A stretch of DNA of 64,000 bases from Clostridia bacterium (GCA_030537495.1 JAUNMH010000010.1:1-64000), one strand, 5' to 3'. Positions 16,218 to 24,312 are shown, counted from the stretch's first letter. Made by a program: numbers and translations. The notes: generated by a model from the sequence alone, not told the origin.

Positions 16218-17327
16218 TCAATTATAGACTCTTGGCGGTCTAGCAGTGATTCTTGCAATAATGTCATTTTTGTTGGTTTCAGCAAGGATAGAAGCTTCCT
16301 GAATTGTCATGGAGCCATCTTTGCCGTTGCCGTAGATTACAGCCTCTGAGCCTTCGTGAACGCCAGGAACGTCAGTAACATCGGCAATGCACTGGTCCAT
16401 GCACAGAACGCCAATTAAAGGAGCTTTGACGCCATTAATGATAACATAACCTTTGTCCCTCATATTGCGAGGATAGCCGTCAGCATAGCCAAAAGGAAGG
16501 GTTGCTATGAGGCTGTCACGCTTTGCCTTCCAAAGGTAGTCGTAACTTACACCTTCGCCGGCAGGTATTCTGTGAATCTGGGAAACGGCTGTTACAAAAG
16601 TCATTGCCTGATGAACCTCTAGCTGACCTTTATGAAAACCTACCATGCCGTAAATTAAAGCGCCAGGGCGAATCATATTCAGGCGGTACTCTGGGAAATC
16701 GACGCAGGCGATGCTGTCAGCAAGATGTTTGTAGCGGAAGCTACAGCCCATGCTTTCTACTTTAGCTATAAAGTCCATAAAAGCCTTAAACTGTTCTTCG
16801 TTTTCCTCATCACCAGCCAGAGCTAAATGAGTGAAAATTCCTTCAATTTCAATGCCTGGAAGCTCATTAATCTTGCAAACTTCATCTGCATATTCTGCCG
16901 TTGGCATTTTTCCCAAACGGTGGAATCCTGTATCCAGTTTAATGTGAATCTTTGCCTTCTTTCCGGCTTTAAGAGCCAAATCATTTAGAATTTTAGCCTG
17001 CTCAAATGAAAAAATCGTCTGGGTGATGTCCCTTTCCACTACGTGGTGAAGAAGCCTGTCAGGAGTATGACCTAAGATAAAAACAGGCCATGACTCATCC
17101 GCATCCTTAAGCTCTAAAGCTTCCGTAAGCGTTGCAACTGCAAGATAAACTGCTCCGTTTTCTAAAAGAGTTGGTGCAATTTTCACTGCGCCGTGTCCGT
17201 AGCCGTTGGCTTTGATAACGGGCATAATTGCAACGTCCGGACCTACTAATTTGCCGATTTGCTGCATGTTGAAGGCAATTTCGTCTAAATTCACCTTAAC
17301 TACTGTATCTCTAAGAATTTCTACCAT
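16218..17327 (-). CDS. alr: Alanine racemase
   Basis: The 369-residue PLP enzyme has Lys39 in the cofactor motif VIKANGYGHG and the opposite catalytic Tyr in GVSYDYLWKA. LDTGFHRLG and GVLCMDQCIADVT are further family landmarks. It interconverts L- and D-alanine, supplying D-Ala for peptidoglycan or recovering it for catabolism. Its start overlaps the end of the M20 amidohydrolase gene by seven bases, so the two are co-translated. Other amino-acid racemases of this family look similar, but alanine is by far the commonest substrate. Confidence 0.9.
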   Translation of the reverse strand: MVEILRDTVVKVNLDEIAFNMQQIGKLVGPDVAIMPVIKANGYGHGAVKIAPTLLENGAVYLAVATLTEALELKDADESWPVFILGHTPDRLLHHVVERDITQTIFSFEQAKILNDLALKAGKKAKIHIKLDTGFHRLGKMPTAEYADEVCKINELPGIEIEGIFTHLALAGDEENEEQFKAFMDFIAKVESMGCSFRYKHLADSIACVDFPEYRLNMIRPGALIYGMVGFHKGQLEVHQAMTFVTAVSQIHRIPAGEGVSYDYLWKAKRDSLIATLPFGYADGYPRNMRDKGYVIINGVKAPLIGVLCMDQCIADVTDVPGVHEGSEAVIYGNGKDGSMTIQEASILAETNKNDIIARITARPPRVYN

Positions 17328-18526
17328 TCCTTGCTTTCCTCCTCAAGAATTCTAATTACTGAGACCACTTCTGTGAGCATTCCTGTTCTTATGCACTCCT
17401 CGTCAGGGTCGAAAAGATCGCTGTGAATAGGATAAGGCACGTCATCGCCTTTTTTGCCCGTTCCAATATTATAGTAAAGCCCCTTGCAAGCGTGGCAGAA
17501 GTATGAGAAATCATCAGCACCCAGGCTTGGTTTTTTCTTGATTTCTACCTTGTCTTCGCCAAGTACTTCTCTGCACGTATCTCTCACTAATTCGAAAAGT
17601 TCATCATCGTTTTCTAGTGAAGGGTAACTGTCTGAAAACTCAACATCGCAAGTTGCACCATAAGCCTTTGCCGTAGCCTGACAATGCTCTTCAATATAGG
17701 CTTTCAATGGCTCCATATTGTGCATCTGTAGCGCGCGGATTATGCCGGAAAACTTCGTTTCTCCGGAAACAATGTTCTCCTTTGTTCCACTGTGAAACTG
17801 TCCCACAGTTATCAAAACAGCCTCGGCAGGGTCCGTCCTCCTGGTAATAATCGATTGCAGCCCGCTTACCATGGCACATGCAGGGAGAAGAGCGTCGATT
17901 CCGTCGCTAGGATGAGCTCCGTGGCAGGACTTACCTGTTACAGTTACGAAAAATTCTGTGGATGCGGCATTCATTGGTCCTGGCATTAATTCCACAGAAC
18001 CCCCTTTAACGCTACTTTCGACATGAAGACCGATTACGCTGCTAATAGCAGGACTTTTCAGGCAGCCGGCATCAATCATCTGCTTGGCACCTCCGATGGT
18101 TTCCTCAGATGGTTGGAAAAACAGGCGTACTGAGCCGGGAAGCTCATCTTTGATTTCGTTTAAGATTTTAGCTGTTCCCAGCAGAATTGCCGTGTGTATA
18201 TCGTGGCCGCAAGCGTGCATTACACCTGGATTCTGCGATTTAAAACTGCAGTCGGTTCGCTCTGTAATCGGCAGAGCATCCATGTCCGCGCGAATTCCAA
18301 CGCCGTGGTCTCTGTCGCGACCATAGATGACAGCGCTAATGCCGTGTCCTGCAATGCCCGCGGTGTATTCTATGCCCAGTTCATCAAGGCGACGGCAAAC
18401 CGCCTCGGCAGTTTTTTCTTCCTGCTCTGATAGCTCAGGGTGCATGTGAAGGTTGCGTCGAATCTGGACAGTTTCATCGTAGACAGCATCTACGAGTTGG
18501 TTAAGCTTGTCAATATCAAAACTCAT
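17321..18526 (-). CDS. M20-family amidohydrolase (peptidase/deacylase)
   Basis: The 401-residue protein is a dinuclear metal hydrolase of the M20D (hippurate/IAA-amino acid hydrolase, N-acyl-diaminopimelate deacylase) type. Visible metal-site motifs are MHACGHDIHTA, QPSEETIGGA and LGADDFSYF. Members cleave N-acyl amino acids or dipeptides. It follows a small membrane protein gene by a one-base overlap and precedes alr, so an acyl-amino acid or wall-derived peptide is a sensible substrate guess. The AAGGAGGAAC ribosome site supports the start. Confidence 0.85.
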   Translation of the reverse strand: MSFDIDKLNQLVDAVYDETVQIRRNLHMHPELSEQEEKTAEAVCRRLDELGIEYTAGIAGHGISAVIYGRDRDHGVGIRADMDALPITERTDCSFKSQNPGVMHACGHDIHTAILLGTAKILNEIKDELPGSVRLFFQPSEETIGGAKQMIDAGCLKSPAISSVIGLHVESSVKGGSVELMPGPMNAASTEFFVTVTGKSCHGAHPSDGIDALLPACAMVSGLQSIITRRTDPAEAVLITVGQFHSGTKENIVSGETKFSGIIRALQMHNMEPLKAYIEEHCQATAKAYGATCDVEFSDSYPSLENDDELFELVRDTCREVLGEDKVEIKKKPSLGADDFSYFCHACKGLYYNIGTGKKGDDVPYPIHSDLFDPDEECIRTGMLTEVVSVIRILEEESKEW

Positions 18527-18996
18527 TAATGTTCCTCCTTAAGTTCATTTAATCCTGTTGAAACAATTTTATACTGGTGATATGTAAGTGATACAGGGTA
18601 GTAGGTTCTTGTCTCACCATTTGTTAATACGAAGACGAATCGTGCACCTAGAAGACTGTCGGTCTCCGGATTTGCAATGATTCCGTCTGCATTGTGAAGC
18701 TGGATTTCGGAAAGCTCTCCCAGATTGAACTGAGGTTGCTTGCCGCCTTGACCAGTAGCATCGGCGAAGATTACAACTCCATTTTTTACGTCAATTCCGG
18801 CAGTCACAACAGATGTGAGTATTATCAGCGCAATTATGAAAATGATAATGCAGCAGACGAGAGGAATTGTCCAGATTATGGAGCCACCTGCCAATTTTTT
18901 CGCCATACTTAGGGAGAAAAGCAGGATGCTTATGCCCATAATGACGAGGGCTGTTATAAGGCCTCTTTTATTTACTACTGAAAAATGACCATTCAT
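18526..18996 (-). CDS. Membrane protein with two transmembrane segments and a C-terminal PH-like domain
   Basis: The 156-residue product has hydrophobic segments at about residues 13-33 and 41-63, followed by a soluble beta-rich region (DVKNGVVIFADATGQGG through FVFVLTNGETRTYYPVSL) that resembles bacterial PH-like domains. No catalytic motif is seen. It is the first gene of the minus-strand operon with the M20 hydrolase and alr. A similar layout occurs in the 19910-20518 gene. Function unknown. Confidence 0.7.
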   Translation of the reverse strand: MNGHFSVVNKRGLITALVIMGISILLFSLSMAKKLAGGSIIWTIPLVCCIIIFIIALIILTSVVTAGIDVKNGVVIFADATGQGGKQPQFNLGELSEIQLHNADGIIANPETDSLLGARFVFVLTNGETRTYYPVSLTYHQYKIVSTGLNELKEEH

Positions 18997-19020
18997 TTGT
19001 GATCCTCCTTGATTGTGTTC

Positions 19021-19049
19021 TTGATTGTATCATCATAATTTTATATAAT
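19021..19049 (+). promoter_or_regulatory. SigA promoter of the small membrane protein gene at 19110
   Basis: TTGATT (19021-19026) and TATAAT (19044-19049) are 17 bases apart, 60 bases before the start codon. Confidence 0.65.
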
Positions 19050-19109
19050 AATTCCAGAGAAATTGATTTAGTGCCTGCTCCCCAGCAGGTAGGAAAGGAA
19101 GCAATAAAT

Positions 19110-19310
19110 ATGGGAATTAAAGCAATAGTAGGAATAGTTCTGGTAGTCGTATCCTTTATATATCTTATCAAAAATCCGGGTCAGAGTTTGATGGACGGAC
19201 TGATGAAGAACCAGGAAAAAATGTCACAGAAAGCCACTGAGGACGCTGAAAATGCAGAGAAGCCAGAAGTCTCTGTGGACGTGACCTCAGATGATGAGAC
19301 TCAGAACTAA
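19110..19310 (+). CDS. Small single-span membrane protein
   Basis: I start this 66-residue protein at the ATG at 19110, which follows AGGAAAGGAA; a longer reading to 18999 lacks a ribosome site. It has one N-terminal membrane segment (AIVGIVLVVVSFIYLI) and then a charged, low-complexity tail rich in Glu, Asp and Lys ending in TSDDETQN. Its end overlaps the end of the convergent VanX-like gene by four bases. No family is recognised. Confidence 0.65.
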   Translation: MGIKAIVGIVLVVVSFIYLIKNPGQSLMDGLMKNQEKMSQKATEDAENAEKPEVSVDVTSDDETQN

Positions 19311-19873
19311 AGCTGCAAATCAGAATATCTAACGGGAGCGACGTTTCTGTCGTAGAAATGCCACCATTCGCCTTCGTACGGGGTGAAGCCAGCTTCTACC
19401 ATGATGTCTCTAAGAAATTCACCGTTTTTACGAGCCTGGCCTGTTGTCTGCGGACAATCAAGGCGGGCTTTTTCTGTAAAGTCATCAAAACCGCTAGGCA
19501 TTGGCACATCCTTACCGTCCATATCTGTCAGCGTAACATCTACGCACTGACCGTTCATATGTGAGTTCTTGAATTCTTTCATTGTTGACATATCAGGTGG
19601 ATAGGCCACAAAATTGTTGTCGGGAAGCAGTTCCCAGAAACGCTTTTGGGCGCTAACAGGACGATAAGCATCCCAGATTTTCATTTTAAATCCAGCTTTG
19701 TGTGCTGCCTTCTGTGCCTCTACAAGGCGCTTTGCGGTGTTCTTGTCTATATAACATGTATTGGACGTATAGACAACGGCACCTGTAAAATTATCTGCCG
19801 TTGCGTATTTTAAATCAATGATAAAGTCATCATTTACGTCAGTAAGTTTGACTAAGTTTCCCCATTCTTTCAT
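19307..19873 (-). CDS. ddpX: D-Ala-D-Ala dipeptidase, VanX/DdpX type (peptidase M15D)
   Basis: The 188-residue protein keeps the complete VanX active site: Arg71 in WDAYRP, zinc ligands His105 and Asp112 in SHMNGQCVD, catalytic Glu169 and zinc ligand His172 in EGEWWH. These enzymes hydrolyse the D-Ala-D-Ala dipeptide. No vanA ligase, vanH or VanRS genes are nearby, so a resistance role is unlikely. In this neighbourhood it more probably recovers D-alanine from wall peptides, as proposed for chromosomal DdpX in other bacteria. No signal peptide is visible, so it is cytoplasmic. Confidence 0.88.
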   Translation of the reverse strand: MKEWGNLVKLTDVNDDFIIDLKYATADNFTGAVVYTSNTCYIDKNTAKRLVEAQKAAHKAGFKMKIWDAYRPVSAQKRFWELLPDNNFVAYPPDMSTMKEFKNSHMNGQCVDVTLTDMDGKDVPMPSGFDDFTEKARLDCPQTTGQARKNGEFLRDIMVEAGFTPYEGEWWHFYDRNVAPVRYSDLQL

Positions 19874-19909
19874 TACGAATCTCTCCTTTTATGTAACTTC
19901 TGCTTTAAT

Positions 19910-20518
19910 TTAGTGGTTCTTGAACAGAACAATGACTAGGGCAAGTGGTGTAGCGCACTGCACCATGGCGATTACAGCTAAAAATCCATAAATGATTTTA
20001 ACTATGTACCATGGCTTACCATAGCCTGGAAGTACTGTGAACTCTTTGATTACTCTCATGCCTTCGCGATCTTTAAGCGCTTTAAAAAGGTCATTGATTT
20101 CTATGGCATCGATGATTCCGCCACGGAAAAACGGAACGAAGAAAAGTGGTTCCTCGCCTTGCTTCTTACCATCATCCGATGCATAAAAACTAACTCCTCT
20201 TGAGCCAAAAACCGCCAGCTTTGCTTTATCAAAATCAAAACTTTTTTCTCTGTGGAGCACTTTATTATAATAGGTAATTGTATTATCATCATAAAGTGTG
20301 TAGAATTTGCGGAAGCAAATCATAATAAAAATGATTGCTGCCAATATTATTGCGTAAAGCAGAATTGTCAGCGGCATATTGAGATTTTCATAGTAACCCT
20401 TTATCTTGAAGATTGAAATTTCAATCATTACGATGAATCTCAGAAAGAAATAAATGAAGCCAAAGGCTAGAAAAATCTGCTTGAGATTGTTGGTTCTGCA
20501 ATATCTTATTCTTTTCAT
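19910..20518 (-). CDS. Membrane protein of unknown function
   Basis: The start is placed at 20518 because GAGGAG lies just upstream and is itself inside the first codons of a longer reading; this gives 202 residues. Hydrophobic segments occur near residues 14-35, 48-70 and 170-195, flanking a soluble central part (DDNTITYYNKVLHREKSFDF onward) that resembles a bacterial PH-like fold. It is a single gene 36 bases upstream of the VanX-like gene on the same strand, probably co-transcribed with it. No function can be assigned. Confidence 0.65.
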   Translation of the reverse strand: MKRIRYCRTNNLKQIFLAFGFIYFFLRFIVMIEISIFKIKGYYENLNMPLTILLYAIILAAIIFIMICFRKFYTLYDDNTITYYNKVLHREKSFDFDKAKLAVFGSRGVSFYASDDGKKQGEEPLFFVPFFRGGIIDAIEINDLFKALKDREGMRVIKEFTVLPGYGKPWYIVKIIYGFLAVIAMVQCATPLALVIVLFKNH

Positions 20519-20677
20519 AAATCTTAATCTCCTCATGTGAATCTATATGACAACTAGTGATTATATCATATGTGTATATAACAAGCAAAAAGCATTCCTT
20601 ATAATATTATTAATGATAAGTGGAAGTTTTGTTAGAGACATGCGGTATAAATAGAAGTGTTGGTCTATGAGTATTCA

Positions 20678-20731
20678 TCTATATTTTGCACATCATCCGT
20701 AAAATGGGATTTTTCGTCCGAAATATAGAAC
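20678..20731. promoter_or_regulatory. Candidate upstream activator site for the spmA sigma-54 promoter
   Basis: TCTATATTTTGCAC (20678-20691) faces GTCCGAAATATAGAAC (20716-20731) as an imperfect inverted repeat, half-site centres about 40 bases apart. The half-site matches that found before dapF (TCCGAAAAATAGAAC). It ends 63 bases before the -24 element. Confidence 0.6.
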
Positions 20732-20793
20732 AAAACATTGTAATATTTTTATGAGGATTATGGAGAAACTGTGAAATCAGTAGAGTGAGAGTT

Positions 20794-20809
20794 TGGCACA
20801 ACTTTTGCT
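20794..20809 (+). promoter_or_regulatory. Sigma-54 (-24/-12) promoter of spmA-spmB-ldcA
   Basis: TGGCAC-AACTT-TTGCT matches the consensus exactly, with GG at 20795-20796 and GC at 20807-20808. Transcription should begin near 20820, leaving a leader of about 135 bases before spmA. That leader contains a degenerate copy of the -24 region (TTTGGCGCAA at 20911-20920) without a -12 GC. Confidence 0.88.
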
Positions 20810-20955
20810 TTACATTAACGTATGAAAGGATTTGACTGGATTCGAGTTCAAGGATGCTGAAGCAGAGAAAAAGGTGGGGTTATTCTTTTCTGAAGTATCA
20901 GAGCTGAGAATTTGGCGCAATTATCATCATTCTATAATATAAGGAGGAACATATT

Positions 20956-21672
20956 ATGATGAATTACATCTGGGTTGCATTTGTACTAGTTGCTGTAGTA
21001 GCAGGCGGCGCAACCGGACACATGAATGACGTATTAAATAACTTGTTTGACTTTGCAAGCACAGCAGTAGACATCGCTTTGGGACTAATCGGTATCATGG
21101 CTTTCTTCTGCGGTCTTATGAAGGTTATGGAAAGAGCTGGCCTTTGTGAAAAACTAGGTAAGGCAATTGCTCCTCTAATGAGACTTCTTTTCCCTGAAGT
21201 ACCTGCAGACCACCCTGCAAACTCAGCAATGGCTCTTTACTTCGCAGCCAACATCCTTGGTATCGGTAATGCGGCTACTCCATTTGGACTTAAGGCAATG
21301 CAGGAATTGCAGACTCTTAACCCAACTAAGAACATTGCGACAAATGCACAGTGCATGCTATTAGCAATCGCAACAACTTCCATTACACTTATTCCTGTAA
21401 CAGCAATCGGTCTTCGTGCAGGCGTACAGACTGACGGTGCGGCAGAAATCATCGCTCCAGTTATTATTGCTACAACTATTTCAACAGTTACAGGTGTTTT
21501 CTTCACTATTCTTTTCCAGAAGATGGGAAATTGGAAGTGGGAAAATGCAGTAGCTAAAGAAATTGCTGCAGGAACACTTGAAATCAACGAAAACTACATA
21601 GGAAAAGATCCTATTCAGTTACCTGAAGGTTACAAGTGTGTTAACGATGAAGAAGAAAAAGTTTCATGGTAA
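20956..21672 (+). CDS. spmA: SpmA-like nucleoside-recognition (Gate) domain membrane protein
   Basis: The 238-residue protein has several membrane segments and the SpmA signature LGIGNAATPFGLKAMQEL (residues about 95-113). Gate-domain proteins are membrane transport components; in Bacillus subtilis SpmA and SpmB are needed for spore-core dehydration, but homologues also occur in non-sporulating bacteria, where the cargo is unknown. AAGGAGG lies 9 bases before the ATG. It is followed after 14 bases by spmB and then an LD-carboxypeptidase, and a sigma-54 promoter precedes the set. This placement hints at peptide, amino-acid or nucleoside uptake rather than sporulation. Confidence 0.85.
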   Translation: MMNYIWVAFVLVAVVAGGATGHMNDVLNNLFDFASTAVDIALGLIGIMAFFCGLMKVMERAGLCEKLGKAIAPLMRLLFPEVPADHPANSAMALYFAANILGIGNAATPFGLKAMQELQTLNPTKNIATNAQCMLLAIATTSITLIPVTAIGLRAGVQTDGAAEIIAPVIIATTISTVTGVFFTILFQKMGNWKWENAVAKEIAAGTLEINENYIGKDPIQLPEGYKCVNDEEEKVSW

Positions 21673-21686
21673 GGAGGTAAGCAAAG

Positions 21687-22220
21687 ATGACACAAGTATT
21701 AGAAGCGATTTCCGTATGGGCGATACCTGTAGTAGTAGCTGCGGTTTCCTTATATGCAATAATTAAGAAGGTTCCTGTATATTCTGTATTTACAGAAGGA
21801 GCAAAAGAAGGCTTTTCAACAGCTGTAATGATTATCCCTTACCTGACAGCAATGCTTTGTGCAATCGGTATGTTCAGAGCATCAGGCGGTATGGATTGGC
21901 TGTGCGGACTTCTTGACCCTATCACAAGCTTAATCGGTATTCCAGGTGAAGTACTTCCAATGGGAATTATGAGATCTTTCTCAGGTGGCGGTGCTGAAGG
22001 TATGATGGTTGACTTACTTGAGCAGTATGGTACTCAGTCACAGATTGGACGTATTGCATCTGTAGCTCTAGGTTCAACTGAAACAACATTCTACATCGTT
22101 GCTGTATACTTCGGATCTATCGGAGTAAGCAACACTAGACATTCAATCGCTGCAGGTCTGTTAGGTGACCTTGCATCATTGATTGCATCAGCAGTTATCG
22201 TAAATCTTATGTGGTTCTAA
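21687..22220 (+). CDS. spmB: SpmB-like nucleoside-recognition (Gate) domain membrane protein
   Basis: The 177-residue partner of SpmA has about five membrane segments and the family's MGIMRSFSGGGAEGMMVDLL segment near residue 92, followed by the conserved SVALGSTETTFYIVAVYFGS. AAGGAGG before its ATG indicates efficient translation. The SpmA/SpmB pair probably forms one membrane complex. The next gene starts only two bases after its stop codon. Confidence 0.85.
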   Translation: MTQVLEAISVWAIPVVVAAVSLYAIIKKVPVYSVFTEGAKEGFSTAVMIIPYLTAMLCAIGMFRASGGMDWLCGLLDPITSLIGIPGEVLPMGIMRSFSGGGAEGMMVDLLEQYGTQSQIGRIASVALGSTETTFYIVAVYFGSIGVSNTRHSIAAGLLGDLASLIASAVIVNLMWF

Positions 22221-22222
22221 TT

Positions 22223-23134
22223 ATGAAATACGTTAATAATTTAAAAAAAGGTGATACTGTAGGACTTATCTGTCCAAGTTCTTTTATCTCAGAAGAGAGA
22301 AAAGCTCAGTGCATTGAAGCAGTTGAAAAGCTTGGATTTAAGGTTAAGTGTGCAGACAACCTTACAACAGATTTAGCCGGATATATGGCCGGCAGCGGAG
22401 AAGTTCGTGGACAGTGGATTAACCGCATGTTTGCAGATGATGAAGTAAAAGGAATTTTCTGTATCAGAGGCGGTGACGGAAGCAGCAGAGTAATGGAATA
22501 TTTGGATTATGATCTTATTAAGAATAATCCTAAGGTATTTGTAGGTTACAGTGATGTTACTAACCTTCACTTAGCGCTTACTCAGAACTGTGATATGGTT
22601 ACATTCCACGGCCCTATGGTTTCATCCAATATGGTTGATTCCTTTGATGAAGAAACTAAGGAATCCTTCTTCCAGACAATTAATGCTGAGGAAAGCTTCA
22701 GCTTTAAGAATCCTGAAGGGGTACCCGTGAAGGTTTTAGTAGAAGGTAAGGCAGAGGGTGCCTTAACTGGAGGAAACTTATCACTGCTTTCTGCAAGCAT
22801 GGGAACACCTTATGAAATGGATACTAAAGGCAAGATTCTCTTCATTGAAGAAGTTTGTGAACCTATTACCAAGATAGAGAAGTGGATTTATCATCTGCGC
22901 AATGCGGGCAAGCTAGAAAAGTGCAAAGGAATTCTGCTTGGACAGTTTACTAAGATTGTAAATGATGATGAAAATTATGATTATCTATGCGTGATAAAGG
23001 ACGCTGTTGAAGGTCTAGGCATTCCTGTAATGTATGATGTTCAGTCTGGTCACGGTTCACAGATCATGACTCTGCCAATGGGTGCAAAGTGCAAGATGGA
23101 TACTTCCGAATGCTCCATAGTATTCGAAGTATAA
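22223..23134 (+). CDS. ldcA: LD-carboxypeptidase, peptidase family S66
   Basis: From the ATG at 22223 the protein is 303 residues. It has the S66 catalytic serine Ser110 in GYSDVTNLH, the GPMVSSN and LTGGNLSLLSASMGTPYE segments, the catalytic-Glu region FIEEVCEP and the His region SGHGSQ. LdcA-type enzymes remove the terminal D-Ala from murein tetrapeptides; MccF-type relatives cleave peptide-nucleotide antibiotics. There is no clear ribosome site, so translation is probably coupled to spmB. In a set with DapF, LysA, Alr and a VanX-like enzyme, murein-peptide recycling is the simpler reading. Confidence 0.85.
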   Translation: MKYVNNLKKGDTVGLICPSSFISEERKAQCIEAVEKLGFKVKCADNLTTDLAGYMAGSGEVRGQWINRMFADDEVKGIFCIRGGDGSSRVMEYLDYDLIKNNPKVFVGYSDVTNLHLALTQNCDMVTFHGPMVSSNMVDSFDEETKESFFQTINAEESFSFKNPEGVPVKVLVEGKAEGALTGGNLSLLSASMGTPYEMDTKGKILFIEEVCEPITKIEKWIYHLRNAGKLEKCKGILLGQFTKIVNDDENYDYLCVIKDAVEGLGIPVMYDVQSGHGSQIMTLPMGAKCKMDTSECSIVFEV

Positions 23135-23160
23135 AAGTGTATAAACAATAAGATATAATA

Positions 23161-23201
23161 AAAAACAGGCATGTCCGTAGGTAACGGTATGCCTGTTTTT
23201 T
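23161..23201 (+). terminator. Terminator of the spmA-spmB-ldcA operon
   Basis: AAAAACAGGCAT (23161-23172) pairs perfectly with ATGCCTGTTTTT (23189-23200), with a small inner pairing CCGT/ACGG. The T-run on the plus strand and A-run on the left also allow it to act for the convergent pilin gene. Confidence 0.9.
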
Positions 23202-23226
23202 ATAAATAAATTTATTTTTTAATACA

Positions 23227-24195
23227 TTATTTTGGCAGAGTTTTGACATGTTCAGGGTAGTTGTCTTTCACACTTTTCTCATAGACCGCATAAGCTTCCT
23301 CTAAGGACTTATACTTTTCTTTGCCATTAGTGTATTTTTCCTTGATTTTTGAAATAGTCAGATGGTCTGTAATTGTAATGTATGTTTTGTTATTGTTTAC
23401 TCTTTGAGCGGTAGTTGATGTTGAGACAAAGAATGAACCATCGGCTCGGCTTATTATAATCGGTATGGTCTTTCCTGCTCCAACAGTGTTTGTGTCTACG
23501 GAGGTCCAGAATAAATAACGTTCATTATCGTTCTTCGGACTTCCCTGGTATGCCCAGGAGCCATATTTCATCAAACTGTTACCTCCTTTTTCAAGTTCTG
23601 CTTGTACCTTAGGGAGCATGGTCGAATTAGGACATGTTGAATCAATTTCAAAATAAGCATTATTTTTATTCTTTAAATCAGATAGTATATCAGTGCTGTT
23701 AAGGGGAGCATGTAGGCTTAGGCTCAGATCTGGCCCTGGTGGCGTAGGAACTATGTCGGAAGTGCCGTTGCCCCAGTTAAATAAGATGCCTGTTGCATAA
23801 TTATATGAAATCTGGCACTGTCCTTTGGCCTTTGGAATGCCTTTCCAATTTTCTGTATCGCCTTGTGATTTGTAGTGGGTGATACCGGCTATTTCTACAG
23901 GATCTACTGACTGCCAGTCATCCTGAGTTTGGGTTAGCTCCACAGTTTTCGTCATATTTGATGTATCTCGAGCGAGGACAGCGGTCATTACTTCTGCATA
24001 GGCAGCGCGCACATTGGCTAAGTCAGTTTTCTCTCGACTATTTTCCAGTTGCTTTTGGAAAATAGGTATAGACACTGCTACTAGAACGCTGATAATTGCT
24101 ACGACAATTAGAAGTTCTGCTAAGGTGAATCCTTTATTGTTACGTGCTTTATTATCTATGACGACCATCCCCTTTCGTTCGTATTTTATAAGCAT
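23227..24195 (-). CDS. Type IV pilin-like (prepilin) protein
   Basis: The protein carries a class III signal: a short basic leader, then KG/FTLAELLIVVAIISVLVAVS, with the prepilin peptidase cleavage after Gly and the conserved Glu at +5. The remaining 270 residues form an extracellular domain with many Asn, Thr and Lys and no known fold that I recognise. No pilus ATPase, platform protein or prepilin peptidase is in the window, so it is an orphan pilin or pseudopilin. The start is uncertain: 24195 has no clear ribosome site, and the inner ATG at 24168 has AAAGGGG directly abutting it. Confidence 0.85.
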   Translation of the reverse strand: MLIKYERKGMVVIDNKARNNKGFTLAELLIVVAIISVLVAVSIPIFQKQLENSREKTDLANVRAAYAEVMTAVLARDTSNMTKTVELTQTQDDWQSVDPVEIAGITHYKSQGDTENWKGIPKAKGQCQISYNYATGILFNWGNGTSDIVPTPPGPDLSLSLHAPLNSTDILSDLKNKNNAYFEIDSTCPNSTMLPKVQAELEKGGNSLMKYGSWAYQGSPKNDNERYLFWTSVDTNTVGAGKTIPIIISRADGSFFVSTSTTAQRVNNNKTYITITDHLTISKIKEKYTNGKEKYKSLEEAYAVYEKSVKDNYPEHVKTLPK

Positions 24196-24312
24196 ATTAT
24201 TCTACCGCATAATTATCCATAATTCAATAAAAAATTACAGTATAATTGTATTTTTTTAAGATTTTTTTTAGGTAATGGGAACAAAGAGGTTAACTAAAGG
24301 CTCTGAAAATGA

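Noticed and set aside
19307..19873. VanX-like gene as part of a vancomycin-resistance cluster
   Set aside because: No D-Ala-D-Lac ligase, lactate dehydrogenase or VanRS genes are nearby; the context is amino-acid and wall-peptide enzymes.
20822..20860. Short frame ending in Gly-Cys before the spmA gene, resembling a leader peptide
   Set aside because: It begins at or next to the predicted sigma-54 start site, so it would lack a ribosome site; the similarity to the sulfur leader peptide ending is two residues only.
20933..20938. TATAAT just upstream of spmA as a SigA promoter
   Set aside because: Transcription would start within or after the ribosome site, leaving no usable leader.
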